A stretch of DNA of 8,319 nucleotides, taken from the NCBI GenBank assembly GCA_003228965.1, contig QIGP01000246.1, positions 1 through 8,319 of the forward strand, read 5' to 3'. Of the stretch, positions 1-7,289 are shown piece after piece. Position numbers and translations under genes: made by a program. This DNA is from Gammaproteobacteria bacterium. Its GTDB lineage: Bacteria; Pseudomonadota; Gammaproteobacteria; Steroidobacterales; SZUA-146. Position 1 is the first letter of the stretch. The number at the start of each line of letters is the position of its first letter. Under the pieces are notes generated by a model. That model saw nothing but the letters and a program-made list of their open reading frames with translations, did not search any database and was not told where the DNA came from.

Positions 1-90
1 GCGAATAGTCGAACTATTTAACGAGGAAGATCGGGAAACTGGGCCGATTTCCGGCCGCCGCAGTAGATGCCTCCTAAGTCCGACAGACTC
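1..90. other. Gene-free left edge with small hairpins
   Basis: No coding region is supported here. The stretch holds two short perfect dyads: AATAGT (4-9) with ACTATT (13-18) around a 3-base loop, and GGCCG (42-46) with CGGCC (52-56) around a 5-base loop. A third, imperfect dyad (CCTA 73-76 with TAGG 92-95, AGTC 77-80 with GACT 86-89) overlaps the stop codon of the diguanylate cyclase gene. None is followed by a run of T on the strand that would serve that gene, so a role in transcription termination is only possible. Confidence 0.3.
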
Positions 91-1401
91 CTAGGCAACT
101 ACCCGGTTTCGGCCGAGGTTTTTAGCAGCGTAAAGGCGCTCGTCGGCTTCGCGCAAAATGGTTTTACGTTTGCTGTTCACGTCAATTTGGGCTACGCCAA
201 AACTTAGAGTTACCGTGACGTTCGACGCTATGTCGTTCCAGTTGTACGACTCGATAATGCTGCGTAGTTTTTCACACACGGCGTGAGCGTCACCCGTAGT
301 TGAGCGGGGGAAACACAGCAAGAACTCCTCGCCGCCGTAGCGTGCAATGGTGTCGGTGCTGCGACAGTGTTCGGACAGTAGTTCCGCAACCTTGACCAGG
401 ACCTTGTCGCCAGTTTCGTGCGAGTGGTGGTCGTTAATTTGTTTGAAGTGGTCAATGTCGGCGAGCGCCACAGTGAATTGTTTGTGGCCTTCTATCGAAC
501 TCTTGATTTCTGCTTCGAGGTAGCCGTCGGCGTAGCGCCGGTTGTAGAGTCCGGTAAGCATGTCGTGAGTTGCCTTGAGCTCAAGTTCGCGGGTTTTTTC
601 TTCAAGCTCGGCTGTACGCTCGGTGACAAGCACTTCCAACCGGTTGCGCATGACCGCGAAGCGACGCAGCACAAACATGCCAAGAGTTAGCACACCCATT
701 AGCAGAATAAACAAGCCTTTCTGCGAGACCAGGTAGGTTGCGGCTACTAATACGCCAATGAAGCCTGCCGTAAATTCGACGCCGTTGTTGAACAGGCTAA
801 TATAGTTGCGGTAGTTACCATTACGGGCGAGAAGGTAAACGGACATGCCGACTTCGTTGATGACCTGCATGACCAGCATGGCGCCAATGACTTTGATGAG
901 GCTTGAAAGCGTAAGGGTGCCAAGTGGTACGGGGCCGCCAGCGAAGGTGTAGAACAGGCCGCCTCCGAGTACTACCCAAATCATGAGGCCGGTGTTATGT
1001 AAAGAGGCTAGCAGAACGTCTTTTACGGCAACGCCCTTGGCAATGCGGTAAATGGGGTAAGTAAAAGACGCCGCGGCCGAAACGGCGGCTGCAATAATGG
1101 GTCCAAATACGAGAAGTGTGGCCACCTGGCCAACACGGTCGAATGAAACGTGACCCGAGCTTGGGTGTGGGTAGCCAACGGCAATGGTGAACAGGCACAA
1201 ACCAAACACGACCAGCAGGGTCGTGGGTGAAATATCTATGGCAGGACCAATAGAGCGCCACGCCACAAACAGCACTCCCAGGCCGCTAACGAGCAGTGCC
1301 AGGCTGTAGTAGGGATAGGATTTCTTCGGGGCCTGGGGTTTTGTCACAAGTTGCTCACACAGGGTTTTGGGTAATTTACATGAAATGCAGGACAAACTCA
1401 T
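91..1401 (-). CDS. Membrane-anchored diguanylate cyclase (GGDEF domain)
   Basis: The product (436 residues from ATG 1401) is predicted to condense two GTP into cyclic di-GMP at the inner membrane. Residues about 30-245 hold around seven hydrophobic segments, a probable sensor of unknown ligand with no family I can name. A charged helical linker (about 252-278, ERTAELEEKTRELELK) leads into the GGDEF domain. That domain opens with the typical DMLTGLYNRR (280-289), has metal-binding aspartates in ADIDHF (D315, D317), and carries the active-site GGEEF at 356-360. RSTD (347-350) lies exactly five residues before GGEEF and fits the RxxD inhibitory site, so product feedback is expected. No EAL or HD-GYP domain is present. 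An in-frame TTG at 1431 could add ten residues; neither start has a good ribosome site. The gene is divergent from the peptidase gene across a short gap. Confidence 0.93.
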   Translation of the reverse strand: MSLSCISCKLPKTLCEQLVTKPQAPKKSYPYYSLALLVSGLGVLFVAWRSIGPAIDISPTTLLVVFGLCLFTIAVGYPHPSSGHVSFDRVGQVATLLVFGPIIAAAVSAAASFTYPIYRIAKGVAVKDVLLASLHNTGLMIWVVLGGGLFYTFAGGPVPLGTLTLSSLIKVIGAMLVMQVINEVGMSVYLLARNGNYRNYISLFNNGVEFTAGFIGVLVAATYLVSQKGLFILLMGVLTLGMFVLRRFAVMRNRLEVLVTERTAELEEKTRELELKATHDMLTGLYNRRYADGYLEAEIKSSIEGHKQFTVALADIDHFKQINDHHSHETGDKVLVKVAELLSEHCRSTDTIARYGGEEFLLCFPRSTTGDAHAVCEKLRSIIESYNWNDIASNVTVTLSFGVAQIDVNSKRKTILREADERLYAAKNLGRNRVVA

Positions 1402-1494
1402 GAACAAAGTTGCACTTACAACGACCGACAACGTTATCTGAGGAACTTAATTACGTATTTCCCTGTCTTTTGTTATTCAGGCTTTACACAAAGG
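1402..1494. promoter_or_regulatory. Divergent intergenic region between cyclase and peptidase genes
   Basis: This gap of about 60-90 bases must hold the start signals of both divergent genes. I cannot pick a convincing pair of -35/-10 boxes on either strand. AAAGG (1490-1494) directly abuts the TTG at 1495, too close to serve as its ribosome site. TATACT at 1539-1544, inside the start of the peptidase reading frame, resembles a -10 box but has no well-spaced -35. Confidence 0.25.
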
Positions 1495-3003
1495 TTGCAT
1501 AGGCAAGTTTTGTTGAAACACCATTTTTCAAATATTGGTATACTCCGGCTTGCAGTCCTGTCGCTAGGCCTGTTGTGGGTGGCAGCCCCAAGCTCTGCTC
1601 ACGAGTACGTCGTTGAGGTTGACAATTCGGCGCGGCTCCTTAAGGTGCGCGCCACGTTCGACGAACCTGTGAAAGTGGCGCTTGGTTCAAGACGCGCCGC
1701 CCGATACGTGCGGCAGCTGCGACGCTGCGACTCCGACGAGTCTTTGAGGTTAAGACGCGGCCGGGTGCAAACCAGCGAGCGCTGCCTCCAGTATTCAGTG
1801 ACACTCAACAAGAGTGCTAACGACTCTCGAACCCGCGAGCGTTACGCAAACGTGCGTGACATTGTGACCAACCCGGACAACTGGCTCATGTTACCCAACG
1901 ACGAAGACACCCTTATTCGAGTGGCGTTCGTACTGCCCAAAGGGGTGAACGTGTCGGTTCCCTGGCAGCCACTGGAAGACGTAGCCTTTGCGCAGCCGGT
2001 GTTGGCTGCTTTAAAAAACTCATCTACAACACGTCTGGAAGGTTACGCCTTTCGCCACCGTGAGATTAGTTCTAACGCGATTACAGCGTTTGGACGATTT
2101 CAACGTATTAACATACCGGTTTCAGGTGGAGAGCTTCGCGTTGCGCTGTTGCGTACCAAGCACAAGACTGCAGCGGACAAGCTAAAACATTGGTTGTCCG
2201 ACGCCGCTTACAACGTAAGTCAGGCCCACGGAAAGTTTCCAATGCGGTCAACCCAGGTGGTTGTTGTGCCGGTTAATGACCGGGCGGCCGAACCTGTGCC
2301 GTTTGGACACGTTATTCGCAACGGCGGTGAAGCCGTACAGTTTTTTGTCGACACCGACTGGTCGGTCGACTCGTTTTTGAGCGACTGGACCGCCACTCAC
2401 GAGTTTAGTCACTTGCTCATGCCTTACGTGGGCGACCGCTGGGTGTCGGAAGGTTTTGCTTCTTACTATCAGAACGTACTTATGGCCAGAGGCGAGGTGT
2501 ATTCGCCAAGCAAAGCCTGGCGCAAGCTTTACGAAGGCTACGGTCGAGGACGCATGTCAGCTCCTGGCATGTCGCCTCGTAGCGCCAGTATGCGCAACGG
2601 CGGTTTAATGAAAGTGTATTGGAGCGGCGCAGCCATTGCGCTTATGGGCGATGTGCAGCTTCGCGAGCTTTCGGACAATGCTGAAAGCCTCGACACGGCT
2701 ATGCGGAAAGTAAGGCTGTGTTGTTTACCGTCGCGTAAAGCGTATCGGGATATTGAGTTTCTTGAGCTGCTTGACAGTAAAACGAATTACACCGTGTTCA
2801 CCGATTTGTATCGCGACTACGCTAACTCGGCCGGGTTTCCAGATGTGCGGGAGTTGTTTAGACGAATGGGTATTCGAACCGGTGGTGAAGTGACACTGGT
2901 GAACGCTGAACTGGCTCATATTCGGGACGCCATTATGCAGCCGCGCCCAATTGCGCGAACAAGTTCTAGCAGCTTTGCAGCGCCTGGCAACGACGCGGAC
3001 TGA
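1495..3003 (+). CDS. Secreted M61-like zinc metallopeptidase (putative)
   Basis: A 502-residue exported protein. Residues about 16-35 form a hydrophobic signal peptide ending APSSA, with likely cleavage before HEYVV, so the mature protein would be periplasmic or outside the cell. The catalytic signature is HEFSH at 302-306, with E303 as general base. The segment RWVSEGFASYY follows and supplies a third zinc ligand, E319. SEGFxSYY and the later VYWSGAAIALMGDVQLREL-type stretch (about 374-392) resemble the M61 (glycyl aminopeptidase-like) fold and its YxxGA helix. M61 enzymes as I know them usually have a longer gap to the third ligand and a C-terminal PDZ domain; neither is seen here. The start is uncertain: TTG 1495 is the longest option, and TTG 1510 or 1513 would still leave a complete signal peptide. 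Substrate unknown; a relative of M1 is the alternative. Confidence 0.75.
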   Translation: MHRQVLLKHHFSNIGILRLAVLSLGLLWVAAPSSAHEYVVEVDNSARLLKVRATFDEPVKVALGSRRAARYVRQLRRCDSDESLRLRRGRVQTSERCLQYSVTLNKSANDSRTRERYANVRDIVTNPDNWLMLPNDEDTLIRVAFVLPKGVNVSVPWQPLEDVAFAQPVLAALKNSSTTRLEGYAFRHREISSNAITAFGRFQRINIPVSGGELRVALLRTKHKTAADKLKHWLSDAAYNVSQAHGKFPMRSTQVVVVPVNDRAAEPVPFGHVIRNGGEAVQFFVDTDWSVDSFLSDWTATHEFSHLLMPYVGDRWVSEGFASYYQNVLMARGEVYSPSKAWRKLYEGYGRGRMSAPGMSPRSASMRNGGLMKVYWSGAAIALMGDVQLRELSDNAESLDTAMRKVRLCCLPSRKAYRDIEFLELLDSKTNYTVFTDLYRDYANSAGFPDVRELFRRMGIRTGGEVTLVNAELAHIRDAIMQPRPIARTSSSSFAAPGNDAD

Positions 3004-3049
3004 CGGTAGAAATATCGAGAAGCTGGGGTGGTGCGGCTGAGTGAGTCAA

Positions 3050-4369
3050 CTACTTTGGCTTGGGCATTTCTTTGGCGGTTGCTCGTTGACCAGATGCAAG
3101 TTGTTTCAATGTTTTTGTTAAGCCAACAATGCGCGAGTCGTCAGGTGTGACGCCAAGGTGAATGAGCTGTTTAATGGCGTTTTGTAACAGCCTCGCGTGG
3201 CCCAGCCTTTCACCTGCGATGGAAGCAACTTTGAACATGGCGCTGGTTGCGTTTTGAAAATCGGGGTAGCGTGTTCCCATGTCCTGCAAAATAAAGGCGG
3301 CGAGTTTGAACTGACCGTTATTGGCTGCGAACATGCCTAGCTGGTAGGTCGTCGAAGCCTCTGCGAGGCGAAATTCTTGTTCGGTGGTCAGGCACCACCT
3401 GACCACTTCGATGGCATTCTCGTTTAGACCTTCGTCAATAAGATGTTTGGTGAGAGGCTGCGCGAAGCGTAAAGCTGTCATAGGCTCTGGCCATTTTTGC
3501 AGCGCTTCGATACAAGCAAGCTTGCGGGCAACTGGCGTTTTTGTTCGCTCGTGGTAGCGCCATAACTCGGTGGCCGCTTCTACAGGTGCGCTTCTTGAGG
3601 TTTGCAGGGCGAGCTGCAGCGCGTTGTTGTCTTGTGTGCGTTCGTACTCTCTGTCTTGTAGGTCCCTGAGGTCCTTTTGAGATTTGATGTTCAGGCCAAG
3701 TTCGACACGCGAGATGTACACCAGGCGGCCAACGGCGCAGCTCAGTAAAAAGAGCCCGTAGAGACCTGCAAAGACGTTAATGAAGGGCAAGTTGATGAGG
3801 CTTGCCACGGTGCTACTTGCGATGAAGCTGAGCACGACAAAGACGAACATGGAAACGTAACGGTTGCCAAGGACGTAAATGATTTGAGCGAGGCGAACGG
3901 GGTTTAGCGCCGTAGAAAGGCTGCTTTCAATGACGATGGCAGCTAACATGGCCGGTACGGCGAATGTGATGGAGCTGACATATAGGAGAAGTGCTGCCTT
4001 ACCGAGCGGGGCAATTACGTAGTAGCCGAGCAGGCTCAGAATGGAAAGAAGAACGTAAATTCTGGTGGCGCGGAGGTTGGTAAAAAGTTGGAATTCGCTT
4101 GAGCTCAAAGGCGGTGGCTCTTTGTACCCGTACATGATCTTTTCCACTACTATTTGGGCGTAGCGTACGATGGCCAAAGTAGCAAGGAGGAGTAGCCATA
4201 GACCGAAGATCACGACTATCCAAAGCCCCTTTCGGTGGGTGGCTATTGCTGCAAATGCTACAGTAAGGAGTAATGTTAGCCCGATGATGGACAGCAAGAG
4301 GCTACCACGCAACGGCATGAGCAATAGCGCTTTGTAGCTGAATTCGGAGTCGACTTCTTCTAGTGGCAT
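3050..4369 (-). CDS. Multi-pass membrane protein with TPR-like C-terminal domain (unknown function)
   Basis: I do not recognise the family. From ATG 4369 the product has 439 residues. The N-terminal half has about six hydrophobic segments (roughly 23-43, 49-68, 104-122, 125-147, 172-194, 196-219), with the conserved-looking motif EKIMYGYKEPPPLSS between the second and third. The C-terminal half (about 267-412) is an array of amphipathic helices. LGMFAANNGQFKLAAFILQD (about 351-370) looks like a TPR or Sel1-type helix pair, which suggests protein-protein contacts on the cytoplasmic side. A longer reading from TTG 4423 is possible. I prefer 4369 because a TATGCT box with an extended TG lies between the two starts. 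The gene is convergent with the peptidase gene (46-base gap, no terminator seen) and divergent from the gene at 4455. Confidence 0.72.
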   Translation of the reverse strand: MPLEEVDSEFSYKALLLMPLRGSLLLSIIGLTLLLTVAFAAIATHRKGLWIVVIFGLWLLLLATLAIVRYAQIVVEKIMYGYKEPPPLSSSEFQLFTNLRATRIYVLLSILSLLGYYVIAPLGKAALLLYVSSITFAVPAMLAAIVIESSLSTALNPVRLAQIIYVLGNRYVSMFVFVVLSFIASSTVASLINLPFINVFAGLYGLFLLSCAVGRLVYISRVELGLNIKSQKDLRDLQDREYERTQDNNALQLALQTSRSAPVEAATELWRYHERTKTPVARKLACIEALQKWPEPMTALRFAQPLTKHLIDEGLNENAIEVVRWCLTTEQEFRLAEASTTYQLGMFAANNGQFKLAAFILQDMGTRYPDFQNATSAMFKVASIAGERLGHARLLQNAIKQLIHLGVTPDDSRIVGLTKTLKQLASGQRATAKEMPKPK

Positions 4370-4396
4370 AAGCGTCGTGTCAAAAAACGAAGGGTC

Positions 4397-4426
4397 AGCA
4401 TAGCACTGCAAATAGACCAGCAACTA
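4397..4426 (-). promoter_or_regulatory. Candidate promoter for the TPR membrane protein gene
   Basis: Read on the minus strand there is TATGCT (4402-4397), preceded by TG one base upstream as in an extended -10 box. Upstream of it, TAGTTG (4426-4421) is 18 bases away and TTGCTG (4423-4418) is 15 bases away as possible -35 elements. Transcription would begin about 20 bases before the ATG at 4369. The match is moderate and comes from inspection only. Confidence 0.35.
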
Positions 4427-4454
4427 ACAGGCCTGAGCGGCCGGACTAAACTGA

Positions 4455-4967
4455 ATGGAACAACGTCCCCATAACACACGACCAGATTTGGCCGAGTACA
4501 TTTTCTTGTTACCGCAGGTGCTGGCCGTAAGTCCGTTGTTTGCCGTGTTCCGACATATTAGTGAGTTTGGTGACAACGCCGACTTTGTGTTCAGCTTTCG
4601 TCTTATTACGCTTGCGTATATTTTGATGGTAATGACCATCATCCTGTACCTGTGGAGGCCTTCCATACGCAGGCGCCACTCCTTTCGCCGGAACCTCACG
4701 CGGGCAAGCGTCCTGGGCATTGTGGCTACGGTGCCTATTCCACTTGCCATGCAAATATTGAGCAAATACGAGAATCTGAGCGTGCAGCTGTTTACCTCGC
4801 TTGAGACCACGGCCGCGGCGCTGGCGCTGTTGCTGTGTGTAGCGACTAATTTAAGTTGTTTGGTGGCTCTGTTTCGGTCGTTGCCAGCGGCAAGGTTCCA
4901 TCGCTTTGATTTCCTGTCGGTTGCGGTGAACCTGATTTTGCTAGGCCTTGCGGTGAAGTGGTGGTGA
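4455..4967 (+). CDS. Small multi-pass membrane protein, unknown function
   Basis: A 170-residue hydrophobic protein with four or five predicted membrane segments (roughly 13-33, 49-67, 84-102, 116-140, 151-168). A strongly basic loop (PSIRRRHSFRRN, about 69-80) should lie in the cytoplasm. I do not recognise a family. The ATG at 4455 lacks a good ribosome site. The gene is divergent from the TPR membrane protein gene with 85 bases between the two ATGs, and the two may be co-controlled. The membrane pattern supports this frame over the antisense frame at 4424-4810, which gives a composition-poor product. Ends in TGG TGG TGA. Confidence 0.7.
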   Translation: MEQRPHNTRPDLAEYIFLLPQVLAVSPLFAVFRHISEFGDNADFVFSFRLITLAYILMVMTIILYLWRPSIRRRHSFRRNLTRASVLGIVATVPIPLAMQILSKYENLSVQLFTSLETTAAALALLLCVATNLSCLVALFRSLPAARFHRFDFLSVAVNLILLGLAVKWW

Positions 4968-5034
4968 TTTGACAGCTTATTGTTGAGCGTTTATTTACAT
5001 TGCAACCTAGCTCCGTGAAAGCGATAATTTGGAC

Positions 5035-5292
5035 ATGTCTAATCACGCCGAAATTTTGTTGTCTACCGTGCAGAACCTGCGTGTTTATTTACTCAAACAT
5101 GCGCACGCCAGGGCGGAGTTAAGCGCCATTGAAAACGACTGGCTGCCCAGCGAGTTGTTTCCGCCCGAGCGGCGTGTGGTGCTGCAGGCTATTAGTGTCT
5201 TGGTAAATGCCGGGGAACTGGTTGCTTTGGGCTCTCCTGAAAACCCAACTTATTGTGCCAAAGCACCGCTTGACAGGGTGGCGGGTTATTAG
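5035..5292 (+). CDS. Small hypothetical protein (85 residues)
   Basis: The product starts MSNHAEILLSTVQNL at ATG 5035; a TTG at 5029 would add two residues. It is soluble, with predicted helices at about 5-22 and 44-58. The helix VLQAISVLVNAGELVAL is followed by GSPENPTYCAK, which could be the wing of a winged-helix fold, but this is only a visual impression. The gene follows the membrane protein gene at 67 bases on the same strand, so co-transcription is possible. No ribosome site of quality is seen. The MITE-like repeat begins about 20 bases after its stop. Confidence 0.55.
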   Translation: MSNHAEILLSTVQNLRVYLLKHAHARAELSAIENDWLPSELFPPERRVVLQAISVLVNAGELVALGSPENPTYCAKAPLDRVAGY

Positions 5293-5312
5293 GCTGTATG
5301 AAAACCGCCACT

Positions 5313-5421
5313 TGTCATTGCGAGCGCAGAGCGCGGCAATCTCTCAATGTTAACGTAGCCTGGCTTTTTGAAACCAGCGAAACCGGACGGAGGTTGCCGC
5401 GCGCTTCGCACGCGCAATGAC
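5313..5421. repeat. MITE/REP-like inverted repeat element
   Basis: About 109 bases lie between two convergent genes. The outer arms are perfectly complementary, GTCATTGCG (5314-5322) with CGCAATGAC (5413-5421). So is an inner block, GCGCGGCAA (5331-5339) with TTGCCGCGC (5394-5402). The arms as a whole are imperfectly paired over about 32 bases. The sequence type (GTCATTGCGAGCG...GCGGCAATCTC) is one I recognise as a dispersed intergenic repeat in many bacterial genomes. The core (about 5344-5388) codes for nothing evident. It could fold into a long hairpin that stabilises or terminates the two converging transcripts, although no T-run follows. Confidence 0.7.
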
Positions 5422-5471
5422 GAATCGGGTTTTTAGAGGTGCCCTTAAGACGTTCCGCTTACTCACACCGA

Positions 5472-6476
5472 TTAGTCTTTGATGTACTCGGTTTGATTGG
5501 GTGCGTTTGAGGTGGCCGGCAGTTCGAGCGTGCCTGTCATGCCGCTGAGAGATTTGAATTTATGCTCAGTCAGGTAATGGTGGACGCCTTGGTTAATTTT
5601 TTCGCACACCAACGGATCGTAAAAAAGCGAGGTGCCAATGCCGATAGAGGATGCACCCGCAATAAGAAACTCTAGCGCATCGTTCACTGTAGTAATGCCG
5701 CCCTGACCAATAATGGGAATGTTGTGTGCTTTGGTGACCTGGTAAACCTGGTGCACTTTCAGTAACGCAATAGGTTTGATGGCAGGTCCAGACAGCCCGC
5801 CCTGAATGTTGCCGATGATGGGTTTGCGGGACGCGGTGTCGATGGCCATGCCCATGACCGTGTTAATGACAGCCAGTGCGTCCGTGCCGGCTTCGATGCA
5901 GCGGCGGGCGTTTTCCTGAATGTCGGTTTGGTTGGGCGACAGCTTGGTAATGATGGGTTTGCTGGTGACTTTGCGGCACGCTTCAACCACCCGAGCTGAC
6001 ATGTCCGGGTTGTTACCAAAAGCCACACCGCCTTCTTTAACGTTGGGGCACGAAATATTGATTTCGAGGCCGTCGATGGGTGAGTCGTCGAACACTCGGC
6101 ACACTTCGGCGTAGTCTTCGATGGTGGAGCCGCACACGTTGGCTAAAAAGCGGGTTTCGCCGAAGTCGAGTGTTGGCAAAATGTTGTTCACTACATGGTG
6201 CACACCTGGATTTTGCAGGCCAATGGCGTTGAGCATACCCATTGGCGTTTCGGCGACACGGTGTGGCACGTTGCCAAGCCGTGGCTCGAGGGTTGTGCCT
6301 TTTAAAGCAATAGCACCCACGTGATGGTTGGAGAAGCCTTCGACTCGGGTGTACTCCTCACCAAATCCGACGCAGCCGGACAACAGCACAATGGGGCTGT
6401 CGAAATTAAGGCCACAAAAGGCACTTGAAAGGCTTTCGGGAGGGCGTGTTGTTGAGCTTGTGCTTGGTGTAGTCAT
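5472..6476 (-). CDS. pyrD: Dihydroorotate dehydrogenase, class 1B type catalytic subunit
   Basis: The product (334 residues from ATG 6476; TTG 6491 would add five) is an FMN-dependent TIM-barrel enzyme expected to oxidise dihydroorotate to orotate in pyrimidine synthesis. Visible motifs are ALKGTT with K59, NISCPNVKEGG (140-150) with C143 as the likely catalytic base, and TKLSPN with K178. VINTVMG (around N205) and IQGGLSGPAIKPIAL (about 224-238) follow. The FMN-phosphate loops are PIIGQGGI (about 254-261) and SSIGIGTSLF. The Cys at the active site and the KEGGxAFGxxPD segment fit class 1B, which normally works with an iron-sulfur/FAD subunit (PyrK) and NAD. No PyrK gene lies in this window. 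There is no N-terminal membrane helix of the class 2 kind. A stand-alone paralogue acting on another substrate is possible. The gene is divergent from trmL. Confidence 0.88.
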   Translation of the reverse strand: MTTPSTSSTTRPPESLSSAFCGLNFDSPIVLLSGCVGFGEEYTRVEGFSNHHVGAIALKGTTLEPRLGNVPHRVAETPMGMLNAIGLQNPGVHHVVNNILPTLDFGETRFLANVCGSTIEDYAEVCRVFDDSPIDGLEINISCPNVKEGGVAFGNNPDMSARVVEACRKVTSKPIITKLSPNQTDIQENARRCIEAGTDALAVINTVMGMAIDTASRKPIIGNIQGGLSGPAIKPIALLKVHQVYQVTKAHNIPIIGQGGITTVNDALEFLIAGASSIGIGTSLFYDPLVCEKINQGVHHYLTEHKFKSLSGMTGTLELPATSNAPNQTEYIKD

Positions 6477-6638
6477 AGGCGCACACTTCAACGGCAGACG
6501 CCGAATTAGTCAAGTATTTTGTGCAGCAGGTTTTACGCGCAGGCTTCGAGGCTGGTCTTTCCGGGCCTGGGTGGGCCATGTTCTATTGCAACAGAGCCTG
6601 AAACCGTCAGTACCAAGTTCTATTATAAAGGTGAGTAC
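6477..6638. promoter_or_regulatory. Divergent control region between pyrD and trmL
   Basis: On the minus strand TTGACT (6515-6510) is a good -35 candidate for pyrD, but the expected -10 position holds only TGAAGT, so the call is weak. On the plus strand TATTAT (6621-6626) looks like a -10 box but lies so close to the trmL ribosome site that its transcript would lack it. The trmL promoter must be elsewhere, probably further upstream. The trmL ribosome site AAGGTGAG (6628-6635) is strong and fixes that gene's start. Confidence 0.35.
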
Positions 6639-7115
6639 ATGTCGAGCTGGTTACACGTGGTGCTAGTCGAACCAGAAATTCCGCCTAATACCGGCAACAT
6701 TATTCGCTTGTGTGCCAACACGGGTTGTAGCCTGCATCTCGTTGAACCGCTGGGATTTGAGCTCGACGAAAAGAGGTTACGCCGGGCAGGGCTCGACTAC
6801 GGAGAGTTTGCCGAGGTTAGCGTGCACGCGAGTCTTGATCAGGCGCTGGCCGTCATTGGCGTTAAAGCGACATCAGAACGAGTTTATGCCCTGACCACCA
6901 AAGGCACCCGTAACTATTGCGACACCTCCTTTAAATCTGGCGACGTACTGCTCTTTGGGCCGGAGACAAGAGGGCTGCCGGAGAAGGTGCTGGAGGAGGT
7001 GGGGTCGCAGTGGTGCCTGACTATTCCCATGCGGCCAGACAGCCGCAGTTTGAACTTGTCGAACTCGGTGGCCGTGGTGGTTTACGAGGCCTGGCGTCAG
7101 CAAGGCTTTGAGTAA
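6639..7115 (+). CDS. trmL: tRNA (cytidine/uridine-2'-O-)-methyltransferase TrmL
   Basis: The product has 158 residues, the normal length for TrmL (formerly YibK). It is a SPOUT-class enzyme that uses S-adenosylmethionine to 2'-O-methylate the wobble base 34 of certain leucine tRNAs, acting as a homodimer in the cytosol. All family landmarks are present: EPEIPPNTGNIIRLCANTG (11-29), KRLRRAGLDY (45-54), ALTTKGT (84-90), LLFGPETRGLP (104-114) and the knot/SAM-binding segment IPMRPDSRSLNLSNSVAVVV (129-148). The ATG at 6639 follows AAGGTGAG (6628-6635) at good distance. The open frame reaching back to 6519 is therefore not the true start. yegP follows on the same strand after 174 bases. Confidence 0.96.
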   Translation: MSSWLHVVLVEPEIPPNTGNIIRLCANTGCSLHLVEPLGFELDEKRLRRAGLDYGEFAEVSVHASLDQALAVIGVKATSERVYALTTKGTRNYCDTSFKSGDVLLFGPETRGLPEKVLEEVGSQWCLTIPMRPDSRSLNLSNSVAVVVYEAWRQQGFE

Positions 7116-7289
7116 GCTTCTTTTGCGGCGCAACCAAGCCAGGGGGCGAGTTTTATCGAGTTTAGCGGGTAAGAACGGAGTGAGCGAGGGCCACATTGTT
7201 AAACCTTGATAAATCGGCGTTGCTCCGCTGACCATCGGCGAAAAAACATGTAAACTCCATTTATTCTATAAAAGCGTGAGGAGATTGAC
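7116..7289 (+). promoter_or_regulatory. trmL-yegP intergenic region with a long dyad
   Basis: An inverted repeat pairs TTTATC (7152-7157) with GATAAA (7208-7213) and GTTTA (7160-7164) with TAAAC (7200-7204), enclosing about 35 bases. It is not followed by a T-run, so it is not a standard terminator. Further on an AT-rich stretch with TATAAA (7267-7272) could be a -10 box for yegP, but no good -35 stands at the right distance. The ribosome site GAGGAGA (7278-7284) is strong and sits five bases before the GTG start of yegP. Confidence 0.35.

Noticed and set aside
4424..4810. 128-residue open frame on the minus strand
   Set aside because: Antisense to the membrane protein gene at 4455-4967, which has the coherent hydrophobic pattern; the product is low-quality in composition.
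6621..6626. TATTAT as -10 box for trmL
   Set aside because: A transcript starting from it would begin inside or after the ribosome site, so it could not be translated well.
6519..6638. N-terminal extension of TrmL by 40 residues
   Set aside because: The strong ribosome site at 6628-6635 and the family N-terminus fix the start at 6639.
6873..7235. Minus-strand 120-residue frame
   Set aside because: Mostly antisense to the well-conserved trmL coding sequence.
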